From the NCBI GenBank assembly GCA_963724065.1, contig CAVRTB010000006.1:699534-763533 (forward strand): a stretch of 64,000 bases of DNA, given 5' to 3'. Shown piece after piece: positions 52,379 through 60,754 of this stretch. The notes beneath the pieces were generated by a model. It searched no databases, was not told the DNA's origin, and was given only the letters and a program-made list of their open reading frames with translations. Both the position numbers and the translations under genes were made by a program. The DNA comes from DASRIA01 sp963724065 (GTDB taxonomy: Bacteria; Actinomycetota; Thermoleophilia; Solirubrobacterales; JBBDJG01). How positions within the stretch are numbered: position 1 is the stretch's first letter; the number at the start of each line of letters is the position of its first letter.

Positions 52379-53763
52379 TTGAGCGGGCTGCGCGCCAAGG
52401 TCGGGCTCGCGCGCGCGGCGGGCGCGCTGTCGCGAGCGAGCCGCCGCGGCGGCGGCACGAGCCTTCCCGGCAAGCTGCTGCTGCGAATGGAGCCGGGCGC
52501 GATCAGGATGCTGGCGCGCGGACCTCGATCGGGGGTCGCTCGTGTCAGCGCGACCAACGGGAAGACGACCACGCCGGGATGATGGCGCGCATCCTCGGTC
52601 CGAGCACGGCCTCGATGCCGTGCACAACCGCGCGGGGGCGAACATGGCGGGCGGCGTGGCGACGGCTTTACTGGAGCAGAGCGCCGGCCGCATCGGCCTG
52701 TTCGAGGTCGACGAGGCGTGGCTGCGCGAGGTGGTCGCGGACCTCTCGCCCCACACGGTGCTGCTCGGAAACCTGTTCCGCGACCAGCTCGACCGCTACG
52801 GCGAGCTCGAGGTGCTGGCCGACGAGTGGAGCGCGCTTGTCGCGGCGCGCGAGGGCGACACCGCGTTCATCCTGAACGCCGACGATCCGCTGGTGGCGGA
52901 CCTCGGGCGCGACGCGGCAGGCGAGCCGCGACGGCGCATCACCTACTTCGGCCTCGAGGATCGCGCGCACGCGCTTGAGCGCGTCGAGCACGCCTCGGAC
53001 GCGAAGCACTGCCGTCGCTGCGGCACCGCGTACCGCTACTCGGCCGCCTACCTCGGGCATCTCGGCGACTACGCGCTGCCCGAACTGCGGCAACACGCGC
53101 CCGCAGCCGCAGGTCGTCGGCACGCGACGTCGAGCTGCTCGGCATGTCGGGCTCGCGCTTCACGGTCTGCGATCCCCGCGCGGAGACGTGCGCGTCACGC
53201 TGCGCCTTCCCGGCCTCTACAACGTCTACAACGCGACTCGCGGCGGCGGCTGCGTGCCTGCAGCTCGGTGCGAGCCTCGACGAGGTGCGCAGCGGCCTCG
53301 AGTCGTTCGCGGCCGCCTTCGGCCGCGCCGAGCAGATCGCTGTCGGCGACCGCAGCCTCGCGATCCTGCTCGTGAAGAATCCCGCGGGCGCGAACGAGGT
53401 CTTCCGCACCCTCGCGGCGGCCGACGGCGAGGGCCTCGACGTGTGGATCGTGCTGAACGACCGGATCGCCGACGGGCGCGACATCTCGTGGATCTGGGAC
53501 GCGGACTTCGAGACGCTCGCCCCGCACGCCGCGCGCGTCGATGTGCTCGGGCACCCGCGCGGAGGAGCTGGCCCTGCGCTTGAAGTACGCCGGCGTCGCG
53601 CCGGATCGGCTCGAGGTCGTGCCGCGCCTCGCGCAGCGGCCTCGACCATGCCCTTGCAGGCAACGGGCATCGCCCGCTGTATGCGCTGCCGACCTACACC
53701 GCGCTGCTCGAGCTGCGCGACGTGCTGAGCGCCCGCGGCCTCGCCCCGCCGTTCTGGGAATGA
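52379..53763 (+). CDS. murT: Lipid II isoglutaminyl synthase, Mur ligase-like subunit MurT, frameshifted
   Basis: Composite of about 460 residues from TTG 52379. Mur-ligase ATP site SATNGKTTT, then NMAGGVATALLEQ, FEVDEAWLREVVADLSPHTV, LLGNLFRDQLDRYGELEVLA and FILNADDPLVADLG. The MurT-type zinc ribbon has CRRCGTAY and, after a frame change, a second Cys pair before NTRPQP. The C-terminal DUF1727 part runs ILLVKNPAGANEVFRTLAAA to PTYTALLELRDVLSARGLAP. With GatD it amidates D-glutamate of the peptidoglycan stem. About nine frame changes, e.g. near 52530, 52575, 53085, 53190, 53240, 53560 and 53645. Partner gatD follows after one intervening gene. Confidence 0.85.
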
Positions 53764-54503
53764 CTGCTCCCGCGGCGATCTGGCACGACGTCGAGTGCGG
53801 CTCGTACGACGCCGACCTGTCGCTGTGGGAGGAGCTCACCCGCCCCGGTCGACGCGGTGCTCGACATCGGTTGCGGCACCGGCCGCGTCGCACTGCACCT
53901 CGCGCGGCGCGGGCGCCGCGTGACGGCGCTCGACCGCGATCCGCAACTGCTCGCCGCGCTGGAGCGATCGCGCAGCGCGCGCCGCGCTCGACGTCGTCAC
54001 GGTGGAGGCCGACGCGCAGGAGTTCGACCTCGGCGCCGAGTTCGATGCGGTGCTCGCGCCGATGCAGTTCATCCAGCTGTTCCACGGCGCCGGCGAGCGC
54101 GGCGAGGCGCTCGCGCGGGCCGCGCGCGCACCTGCGACCCGGCGGGGTCTTCGCGACCACGCTGATGAACCTCGACGGCGAGCTGCTCGGTGAGGATTAC
54201 GGCCCTCCCCCACCGGACATGCGCGAGGTCGGCGACTGGGTCTACTCGAGCCTCTCGGTCGGCGTGCACCTCGTCGAGCGCGGCGGCGCGATCGTGATCG
54301 AGCGCGTTCGCACCGCCGTGTCGCCCGCGGGCAAGCAGTCCCGCAGCGTCGACGAGGTGCGGCTCGAGCTGGTCTCGGCGCAGGCGCTCGAGGCCGAGAT
54401 CGCCGCCGCCGGCCTGGAGGTGCGCGCGCGCCGCGACATCCCGGCGACCGAGGAGCACGTCGCGAGCGTGGTCGTCCTGGCCGCGCGCCCGGAGGCCACG
54501 TGA
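53760..54503 (+). CDS. Class I SAM-dependent methyltransferase between murT and gatD, frameshifted
   Basis: Composite of about 247 residues. ATG 53760 overlaps the murT stop. SAM motif VLDIGCGTGRVALHLARRGR followed by VTALDRDPQLLAAL. Later segments are VVTVEADAQEFDLGAEFDAV, APMQFIQLFHG, HLRPGGVFATTLMNLDGELL and a GDWVYSSLSVGVHLVERGGA beta sheet. Frame changes near 53850, 53975 and 54125. Its overlap with both neighbours (GTGA into gatD) shows it belongs to the same operon. The substrate is unknown. Confidence 0.78.
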   Translation: MTAPAAIWHDVECGSYDADLSLWEELTRPGRRGARHRLRHRPRRTAPRAARAPRDGARPRSATARRAGAIAQRAPRSTSSRWRPTRRSSTSAPSSMRCSRRCSSSSCSTAPASAARRSRGPRAHLRPGGVFATTLMNLDGELLGEDYGPPPPDMREVGDWVYSSLSVGVHLVERGGAIVIERVRTAVSPAGKQSRSVDEVRLELVSAQALEAEIAAAGLEVRARRDIPATEEHVASVVVLAARPEAT

Positions 54504-55244
54504 GCGCCGACACGCTGCGGATCATGTGGCTCTACCCGGACCACATGAACATCTACGCCGACCGCGGCAACATCGCCGTGCTCGAGCATCGCTGCCGCTG
54601 GCGCGGGATCGGCTTCGAGCTCGGTACCGCAGGGCCCGGGGAGCCCGTCGACCCGACGCGCACGACCTCTTCTACATGGGCGGCGGCCAGGACCGCGACC
54701 AGGTGCTGGTCACCCGCGACCTCGCCGCGACCAAGCGCGACGCACTCGCCGCGGCCGTCGATTCGGGTGCGGCGATGCTCGGCGTCTGCGGCGGGTATCA
54801 GTTGCTCGGCCACTCCTACGAGCTGCCGGGTGGCGAGTCGCTCCCGGGCCTCGGCCTCGTCGACCTGCGCACCGTGCGGGAGCCCGGCGAGCGCCTGATC
54901 GGGAACGTGCTGATCGAGGCCGACCTCGGCGCGGGGCGCGGCGGATCGCCGGCTTCGAGAACCACGGCGGGCGCACGTACCTCGGCGATGGCGAGCAACC
55001 GCTGGGCCGCGTGGTCTCCGGGTTCGGCAACAACGGCAAGGATCGCGCCGAGGGGGTGCGCCGCGGCAGGCTGATCGGCACCTACCTGCACGGCCCGCTG
55101 CTGCCGAAGAACACGTGGCTCGCGGACGTGCTGATCGGCTGGGCGCTCGGGCGCGGCGGCGCCCCACCGGCGCTCGAGCCGCTCGACGACGCGCTGGAGG
55201 ACGCCGCGCACGACTCGGCGGTGCGCGCTGCGCTCGGGCGCTGA
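54500..55244 (+). CDS. gatD: Lipid II isoglutaminyl synthase, glutamine amidotransferase subunit GatD, frameshifted
   Basis: Composite of about 248 residues from GTG 54500, coupled to the gene before. CobB/CobQ-like class I amidotransferase: IMWLYPDHMNIYADRGNIAV, DLFYMGGGQDRDQV, nucleophile Cys in AMLGVCGGYQLLGHSYELPG, then FENHGGRTYLGDG and the catalytic His in IGTYLHGPLLPKN. Supplies ammonia from glutamine to MurT for D-isoglutamine formation in peptidoglycan. Frame changes near 54655 and 54945; the last 230 bases are clean. Confidence 0.87.
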
Positions 55245-55383
55245 GGGCCCGCATTCAGCGTGTAGCCGTCGTGCTACTTGCATCAGTGCCACCGATGGTC
55301 GTTCGCCGGCTCCGGGGTCGGCCGCCGCGAGGGAAGCTGGGGGGCCAGCTATCCGCGTGGCTAACGACGCCCTTCGTTGGGCG

Positions 55384-57711
55384 CTACGGACACCCGATCG
55401 CCGGCTGCGGACGCACCTCGATCACCTCCGATTGAGGACTTTCCGCTCCGATGCCGGTTCCTTTGTAGGCGGAGACCCGATAGTGCTGGCGACTACAGCT
55501 CGACGCAGGTCCGAATACCGCAAGATACCCGTTGGATGCGTTTTGTTGGATGAGGTTCCAGGTTCCGTCTACGCCCTCGTGGTACAGGCGGTAGCCGCCG
55601 CCATCCAGGTCCGGCGAAGCGTTCCAAGTCAGGATGATGTATCCGCTGGCCTCGCTGCCCGTGAGACCGGTGGGCGTCGCGGGCGCGCCAAGTGGCCCCC
55701 GCTGCATCGTGCTGGTAGACGAGCGGTCGATCCAGAAAGTGCTCATGCCGGGGGAGAAGGAGCGCTGGGTGAATCCGTAGTGCGCACGGATCGGGAGGCC
55801 CTCACTGTCCGGGTACGCATTCGGTGCGGCTGATGACGCTACCAACTTGCCATCGACGAACACCTCGCTGAGCGGTTGCTGCAAAGCGTCTGATTCGAGC
55901 TTTTGGTGCACCTCGAGCCAGAACCACCGCCCTTCTGGAAGCGTAAACGTGTTGCCGAGGTTGTCTTCGGGCCCTCCCTGCTTTCCACGTATCAGACGGT
56001 AGGTGTCATCTGTATTGAGAACGATTCCGCCGTATCGAGTTGCCCCCACCGGAAGGTCGGAGTTCAGCCAGCGCATCGGCATCACTCGCGCCACCTGTGA
56101 GTGAAATCCGGTAGGCAGGTAGAAGCCCGACCCATACCAGACGTCCGTGCCGTTGGGCCACCCGACGGTGCCGTCCGAGCGGCGAGCGTTGATGGTTCCG
56201 ACGGCATAGGAGTTTCCGGACGAGCGCACCTTCGCGGACGTGGATCCATCGTATGCCTGCTCGCCGCTCGGACCGATCCCGCCGCTGCTTCCCGCGTAGT
56301 ACCAGTCGAAACCATCCCCCGGGTTGACCAGACCTCCACCCTCTAGGGACGCAAGGCGGTCCGGCTCCGGCTTCCTCGTGAACCGGATTGGGATCCGCAC
56401 GAGGTCCCGATCAAGCGTCTCGCGGCATGTCGGTGGATTCGTGCTCGTGTCGTCGACGAAGCGACTCTCGCCGAAGTAGAGGTCGGCCGTCTGCCCGATG
56501 GTGTTGTAATTGCGCTCGGTGCTGTTGGGGTCGAGCAGAGATGGAACTCGGATTCCCCGGTCGGCATTCGGGCAGGCGCGCTGCCAAGCCAGTGGCGCCC
56601 CCATCAACAGCTTCGGCGGGTCCCAGTGAACGAGGTCGCTGGAGAGTGCGTAGTAAACGCCGGTGATCCCGTTCGGCCCGTCCGGATACACCACCATGTA
56701 GCGACCGAAATACCTGCTGTAAACCAGGTTCCCCTCGAACCCGATCGGCGAGACCGGCGCGCAGACGTGCTGCTCGGGATTGGGCACATCGTCGTGGTAC
56801 GGATCGACGAAGGCCACCGTGAAGCCATCCTGCGCGTCGTCCGCGTTGCCGTCGTAGGCGCGCCACAAACTCGGGTCGTCCAGATTGGGGGTGCGCATCA
56901 CGCAGGAGCGCGGCTGCTGCGCCTGATGCTGCTCCGCCCGGAACAGCGTGTAGTAGTAGCCCCCCTTCTTCACGATGTTGCTCGGCTGGAAGTAGCCTGT
57001 CGGACCGGTATCGGGGACATACTCGTAAGGCACGCTGGCCACGAAATAGTCGGGGGTGTTGCGCGTGTAGAGCAGGCCGCGATTCGTCGACCTGGCCCAC
57101 GTAAGCCCGTTGTACCAGCACTTGACCGTGAATGCGCCCTGCGGTTGGTCGACCGTGCACGGATCGGGGTTCGGCGGGTTTGAGGGGAGCGCAAACGCAT
57201 GGAACTCGTTGTGCACGAGCGCGTGGATGTTGGTGCCGTCCTCCGTATAAGGCGCGACGATCCACTCGTTGTTGTAGAAGTTGTCCGGGATCGTCTCTAA
57301 CCCGGATTGGTGGATCACCGTGCAACGCGGGTCCGTGGTCGGCAGCATCCCGTCGACGGCGACCGCGTTGAGGGTGGTTCCCAGGAGGCGCCGCGTGTGC
57401 CCACCCGCGGACGTACCTGTGTGGGCCATGATCAGCTGGACCGCGCCGTCCGCACCCCTGAAGGCCCGCGATGGCACGTCCTGGATGAACAGCAAGTCCT
57501 GGCACTGCTGCGGATCGTTGGGATTTTCGGAGGTGGCGTGATCGAAGACGGTTGCCTTGTCTCCACCCGTCACCTCTGGCCCGAACGTGTACGCGCCTGA
57601 CGCGACGGCCGGCGCAATCAGCAGGCAACCGACCGAAGCCACCAACGCGGCGAGACGTCCGCGAACGGAGCGGTTTGAAACGCGACGCACGGCAGGAATC
57701 CAGAGTTCCAT
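55384..57711 (-). CDS. Secreted protein: five-bladed propeller-like domain, lectin/lyase-like beta-sandwich and fibronectin type III domain
   Basis: 775 residues, signal peptide LVASVGCLLIAPAVASGAYT. Residues about 45-440 show repeated beta motifs of a GH43/GH32-like propeller (DLLFIQDVPSRAFRG, NEWIVAPYTED, LLYTRNTPDYFVASVPYEYV, NLVYSRYFGRYMVVYPDG, VYYALSSDLVHWDPPKLLMG). Residues about 455-665 look like a polysaccharide-lyase or concanavalin-type jelly roll (VWYGSGFYLPTG, RYGGIVLNTDDTYRLI, GRWFWLEVHQKLESD). The C-terminal 90 residues are a fibronectin III fold (PTGLTGSEASGYIILTWNAS). Probably binds or cuts an extracellular polysaccharide; no catalytic residue is certain. The codons are visibly richer in A/T than those of neighbours, hinting at transfer. 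Confidence 0.72.
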   Translation of the reverse strand: MELWIPAVRRVSNRSVRGRLAALVASVGCLLIAPAVASGAYTFGPEVTGGDKATVFDHATSENPNDPQQCQDLLFIQDVPSRAFRGADGAVQLIMAHTGTSAGGHTRRLLGTTLNAVAVDGMLPTTDPRCTVIHQSGLETIPDNFYNNEWIVAPYTEDGTNIHALVHNEFHAFALPSNPPNPDPCTVDQPQGAFTVKCWYNGLTWARSTNRGLLYTRNTPDYFVASVPYEYVPDTGPTGYFQPSNIVKKGGYYYTLFRAEQHQAQQPRSCVMRTPNLDDPSLWRAYDGNADDAQDGFTVAFVDPYHDDVPNPEQHVCAPVSPIGFEGNLVYSRYFGRYMVVYPDGPNGITGVYYALSSDLVHWDPPKLLMGAPLAWQRACPNADRGIRVPSLLDPNSTERNYNTIGQTADLYFGESRFVDDTSTNPPTCRETLDRDLVRIPIRFTRKPEPDRLASLEGGGLVNPGDGFDWYYAGSSGGIGPSGEQAYDGSTSAKVRSSGNSYAVGTINARRSDGTVGWPNGTDVWYGSGFYLPTGFHSQVARVMPMRWLNSDLPVGATRYGGIVLNTDDTYRLIRGKQGGPEDNLGNTFTLPEGRWFWLEVHQKLESDALQQPLSEVFVDGKLVASSAAPNAYPDSEGLPIRAHYGFTQRSFSPGMSTFWIDRSSTSTMQRGPLGAPATPTGLTGSEASGYIILTWNASPDLDGGGYRLYHEGVDGTWNLIQQNASNGYLAVFGPASSCSRQHYRVSAYKGTGIGAESPQSEVIEVRPQPAIGCP

Positions 57712-57935
57712 GCCAATCCCTCCAGAGGGTAGCGAGATGAGCGAGGCCCTACTTTCTTGAGCCTATCGGACCGAGCGACTTAACGTCAAGTAGGCGGGGC
57801 ATTGGGATGGGGCAGGGTTGAGCCGCTGGCTCAGCAGCCTCGTGGAGGTTGACCGACGATCCGATCGACTCGACCGGGGGCCAACGTCGGCCGCTGCTTC
57901 GCCGGCAGCCAGACAACCGCCGCTCCTGCTTGCCC

Positions 57936-59129
57936 TCAGACTTCGCAGACAGCGACGGCCGGTGCGTCGCGGCGGGCTTTCTCGGTGGCGGTGTCGAGGT
58001 CTGCGAGTGGTCTGTACGTGACGCGGTCGGGGTCGAGGTCGAGCACGGCGGCGTCGTCGGGTTCCAGGCGTTCCACGAGCGCCTTGGAAGCGAGCGTGAG
58101 TCCGCCGGTGGCGCACGCTTCGATGCGTGCCGCTTCGTTGACCTCGTCGCCCAGGGCGGTGACCTCAAACCGGCCGCTCGTTGCGACGGCGCCGACGTAG
58201 AGCGTCGAGCCCCAGTGGAGGCCGAAGCGCAGCACGATGTCGTCGGGCTCCAGGCCACTGCGGGTCGCCACTTCCCCGAGCGCGCCTCGGAGTGCTCGAG
58301 CGGCAGAGATGCAGGCTCTCGTCGCAGCGGACTCTGACCCGGTGGTCTCGGCGAGAAAGAATGCGACGACGCCATCACCGACGTGCCGGCCGACAAGACC
58401 GCCCGCGTCGATCACACACCGGTCGGCGGCGCGGACCAAGCGTCGGCCGAGCGCGAAGTAGCTGGCAGTTGAGAGTCGCCGGGCCAGCGGCGACGAGCCC
58501 TCCAGGTCGGCGAACAGGATTGCCGCCGGACGCCGCGCAGCGCTTGACACCCGTTGCATCAGCTCGAAGTGACGCAGGTCGCCCCCCGTCGCGATCGCCC
58601 CGAGCGTCGTCATGCTCGCCGCAGGCTTGTTGATCAGGACGGTGCCCGCCAGTCGTCCATCTGCCTGGCGCACGCGCCATCCGATGAACGGAACGTCCGC
58701 TTCCTCTCTGATCCCGAAGCTATGGACGACGAATCCGATCGTCTCATCGCTCGACGGTGTCAGCCCGTCCAGGAACTCGTGCAGCGAGGGGTCCACCAGT
58801 GATCGGAGCTCCTCGACGCCGCCGCGCGCATCCGCGAGTAGCCAGCCGCCGACCCCCCGCAGGATCGTGCTCATCCGCTCCGTCGTGTTGGGGCCGAAGC
58901 GCCAGCCGCCACTCACTTCCAGTGCCTCCGGCCCGAAGGCGTGGCAACCGATGGCGGTCGGCACCGGCGCGCCACCGTTGCCGAACGACATGCGCAGAGC
59001 GTCAGTCATGTACACCAGTCGCCAGCGGGGGTCGAAGATCCAGGCCCAGTGCTCGGCATCGCGCAGGACGGCGGCGGCCTGCGCGAGCGCCGGATCCTCG
59101 GGCAGCGGATACGACTCCTGCGCATGCAT
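57936..59129 (-). CDS. Class III adenylate/guanylate cyclase with N-terminal sensor region
   Basis: 397 residues. Residues 20-190 are a PAS-like region (WAWIFDPRWRLVYMTDALRM), a likely signal sensor. Residues about 200-380 are the cyclase homology domain: ILFADLEGSSPLARRL and GRHVGDGVVAFFLAE supply the two metal-binding Asp residues, and VTALGDEVNEAARIEACATG the base- and ribose-binding part. The transition-state Arg region is present as NEAARIEA. It makes cAMP or cGMP; specificity is not decided. It stands alone, 225 bp from the next gene. Confidence 0.85.
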   Translation of the reverse strand: MHAQESYPLPEDPALAQAAAVLRDAEHWAWIFDPRWRLVYMTDALRMSFGNGGAPVPTAIGCHAFGPEALEVSGGWRFGPNTTERMSTILRGVGGWLLADARGGVEELRSLVDPSLHEFLDGLTPSSDETIGFVVHSFGIREEADVPFIGWRVRQADGRLAGTVLINKPAASMTTLGAIATGGDLRHFELMQRVSSAARRPAAILFADLEGSSPLARRLSTASYFALGRRLVRAADRCVIDAGGLVGRHVGDGVVAFFLAETTGSESAATRACISAARALRGALGEVATRSGLEPDDIVLRFGLHWGSTLYVGAVATSGRFEVTALGDEVNEAARIEACATGGLTLASKALVERLEPDDAAVLDLDPDRVTYRPLADLDTATEKARRDAPAVAVCEV

Positions 59130-59221
59130 CGGCCGACCCTAAAGCACCCAGCCGGACGACCGGCACCGCGTTCGAGGGCGCAAAACCATCCGCGGTCGCT
59201 CCCGCTCACGGGGCATTCAGA

Positions 59222-59872
59222 TTACGGAGCGGTAACCGCCCAGGTCCCTCGACTCTGATATTGCCCGGCTGCGACAGAGCTGGTTTGGATGATGAAACCG
59301 AAGCGCAGCGTGCCCGCAGGGTCATCGATGAGCGTGGTCGCATTCTGATTGACGTGTTCGTAGACGCAGAGGTGGCCAGGCTGGGCTGCGGGGGCAGCCT
59401 TCGTTCCGGGACACTCGGCCGGGGGTGCGCTTCCATCAGCCACAAAGTGGCTGTCGGTCGGTTCTGCCGCGAGCTGGAAGAAGAACGACTGGCCGTCCCT
59501 GGCGACCTGGGCTGCACCCGTGGCGAAGCCGCTCGCAGCGTAGGCGCCGCGAGCCGTCTTCCCGCTCGGGAAGGTATCGGGGAACGGCCCGGGCGCCCCC
59601 TGTATGCCCTGCGCGCCTGCGGGAAGCTGCCCCGCCTTGAAGTCCTTGGCCAGCAGCGAGAAGTCCTTCACGTCGCCGCTTCGCAAATTTTTCACGTCGC
59701 TGCCGGTCAGCGAGTTGTTCTTGACATCCTTCCCTGTTAGAGAGCTGTTCTTGACGTTCTTGCCGGTGACCCTCAATGCCGCGTATGAGCTACCGCCGAG
59801 GGCTACGAACAGCGCAATCAGAGCAACGATCATCGCGGGACTGGGACGGCGGGAACGGAACTTCGCAAGCAT
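59222..59872 (-). CDS. Surface/secreted protein with NSLTG-DVKN repeats and short collagen-like stretch
   Basis: 216 residues from ATG 59872. One membrane or signal helix (AMIVALIALFVALGGSSYAA). Then four to five short repeats (KNVKNSSLTGKDVKNNSLTG, SDVKNLRSGDVKDFS), which look like a small beta-solenoid. A collagen-like Gly-x-x run (GAQGIQGAPGPF) follows, and a beta-rich C-terminal domain with a Cys pair (PAECPGTK, GHLCVYEH). This design is frequent in Solirubrobacterales surface proteins, as far as I know. Function unknown. Confidence 0.72.
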   Translation of the reverse strand: MLAKFRSRRPSPAMIVALIALFVALGGSSYAALRVTGKNVKNSSLTGKDVKNNSLTGSDVKNLRSGDVKDFSLLAKDFKAGQLPAGAQGIQGAPGPFPDTFPSGKTARGAYAASGFATGAAQVARDGQSFFFQLAAEPTDSHFVADGSAPPAECPGTKAAPAAQPGHLCVYEHVNQNATTLIDDPAGTLRFGFIIQTSSVAAGQYQSRGTWAVTAP

Positions 59873-60094
59873 GCGGCCTCCCAGCTCGTAGACAGACTCT
59901 CCAGGGATTCGCAATATACCCCGGCCCTCGGGCGATCCGCCTGCGGCCCCGGGGGAGCGGGCGCGCCGCCTTGGCCCGTCGGCGGCAGCATTCCACATCA
60001 GCGTCCATTTCCTCGTCCAGATCGTCATTCGCGTAGGGCCAAGGACCGGTAGATTCGACCGCACAATGGATCACCCGGGAACAGGAGGATGACG

Positions 60095-60754
60095 ATGGCT
60101 CTTCAACTAGGTCAGACCGCACCCGACTTCGAGGCCGACACCACGGAAGGCAAGATCCGCTTCCACGACTGGATCGGCGACTCGTGGGCGGTGCTGTTCT
60201 CCCACCCGCGGGACTTCACCCCCGTGTGCACCACCGAGCTCGGCTACATGGCGAAGATCAAGCCGGAGTTCGACCGCCGCAACGTCAAGATCCTCGGCCT
60301 CTCGGTCGACCCGGTCGACAACCACGCGAAGTGGTCGCGTGACATCGAGGAGACGCAGGGTTACGCTCCGAACTACCCGATGATCGGGGACGCCGACTAC
60401 AGCGTGTCCAAGCTCTACGGCATGCTGCCCGAAGACGTCAGCGGGGACCCGACCGAGCGCACGCCGGCCGACAACCAGACCGTCCGCAACGTCTTCGTGA
60501 TCGGGCCGGACAAGAAGGTCAAGCTGATCCTGGTCTATCCGATGACGACGGGGCGCAACTTCGACGAGGTCCTGCGCGTGATCGACTCCCTCCAGCTGAC
60601 CGCGAAGCACAAGGTGGCGACGCCGGTGAACTGGCAGGGAGGCGAGGACGTGATCATCGCGGGCTCGGTCTCCGACGACGAGGCGCGCAAGACCTATCCG
60701 GACGGATGGGAGTCACCGCGACCGTACATCCGGATCGTGCCGGCGCCGCGCTAA
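60095..60754 (+). CDS. 1-Cys peroxiredoxin (Prx6 family)
   Basis: 219 residues from ATG 60095, with an in-frame ATG two codons earlier; GGAGGATGACG precedes it. Peroxidatic Cys in HPRDFTPVCTTELGYMAKIK (T-x-x-C). The long C-terminal domain (VIDSLQLTAKHKVATPVNWQ, YIRIVPAP) is typical of Prx6, and no resolving Cys is seen. Reduces H2O2 and organic peroxides. Its TAA overlaps the stop of the convergent SBBP-repeat gene. Confidence 0.95.
   Translation: MALQLGQTAPDFEADTTEGKIRFHDWIGDSWAVLFSHPRDFTPVCTTELGYMAKIKPEFDRRNVKILGLSVDPVDNHAKWSRDIEETQGYAPNYPMIGDADYSVSKLYGMLPEDVSGDPTERTPADNQTVRNVFVIGPDKKVKLILVYPMTTGRNFDEVLRVIDSLQLTAKHKVATPVNWQGGEDVIIAGSVSDDEARKTYPDGWESPRPYIRIVPAPR

Noticed and set aside
46899..55244. 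Programmed ribosomal frameshifting as explanation for the many frame changes
   Set aside because: The changes go in both directions, occur several times per gene, and lack slippery heptamers or a shared downstream structure.
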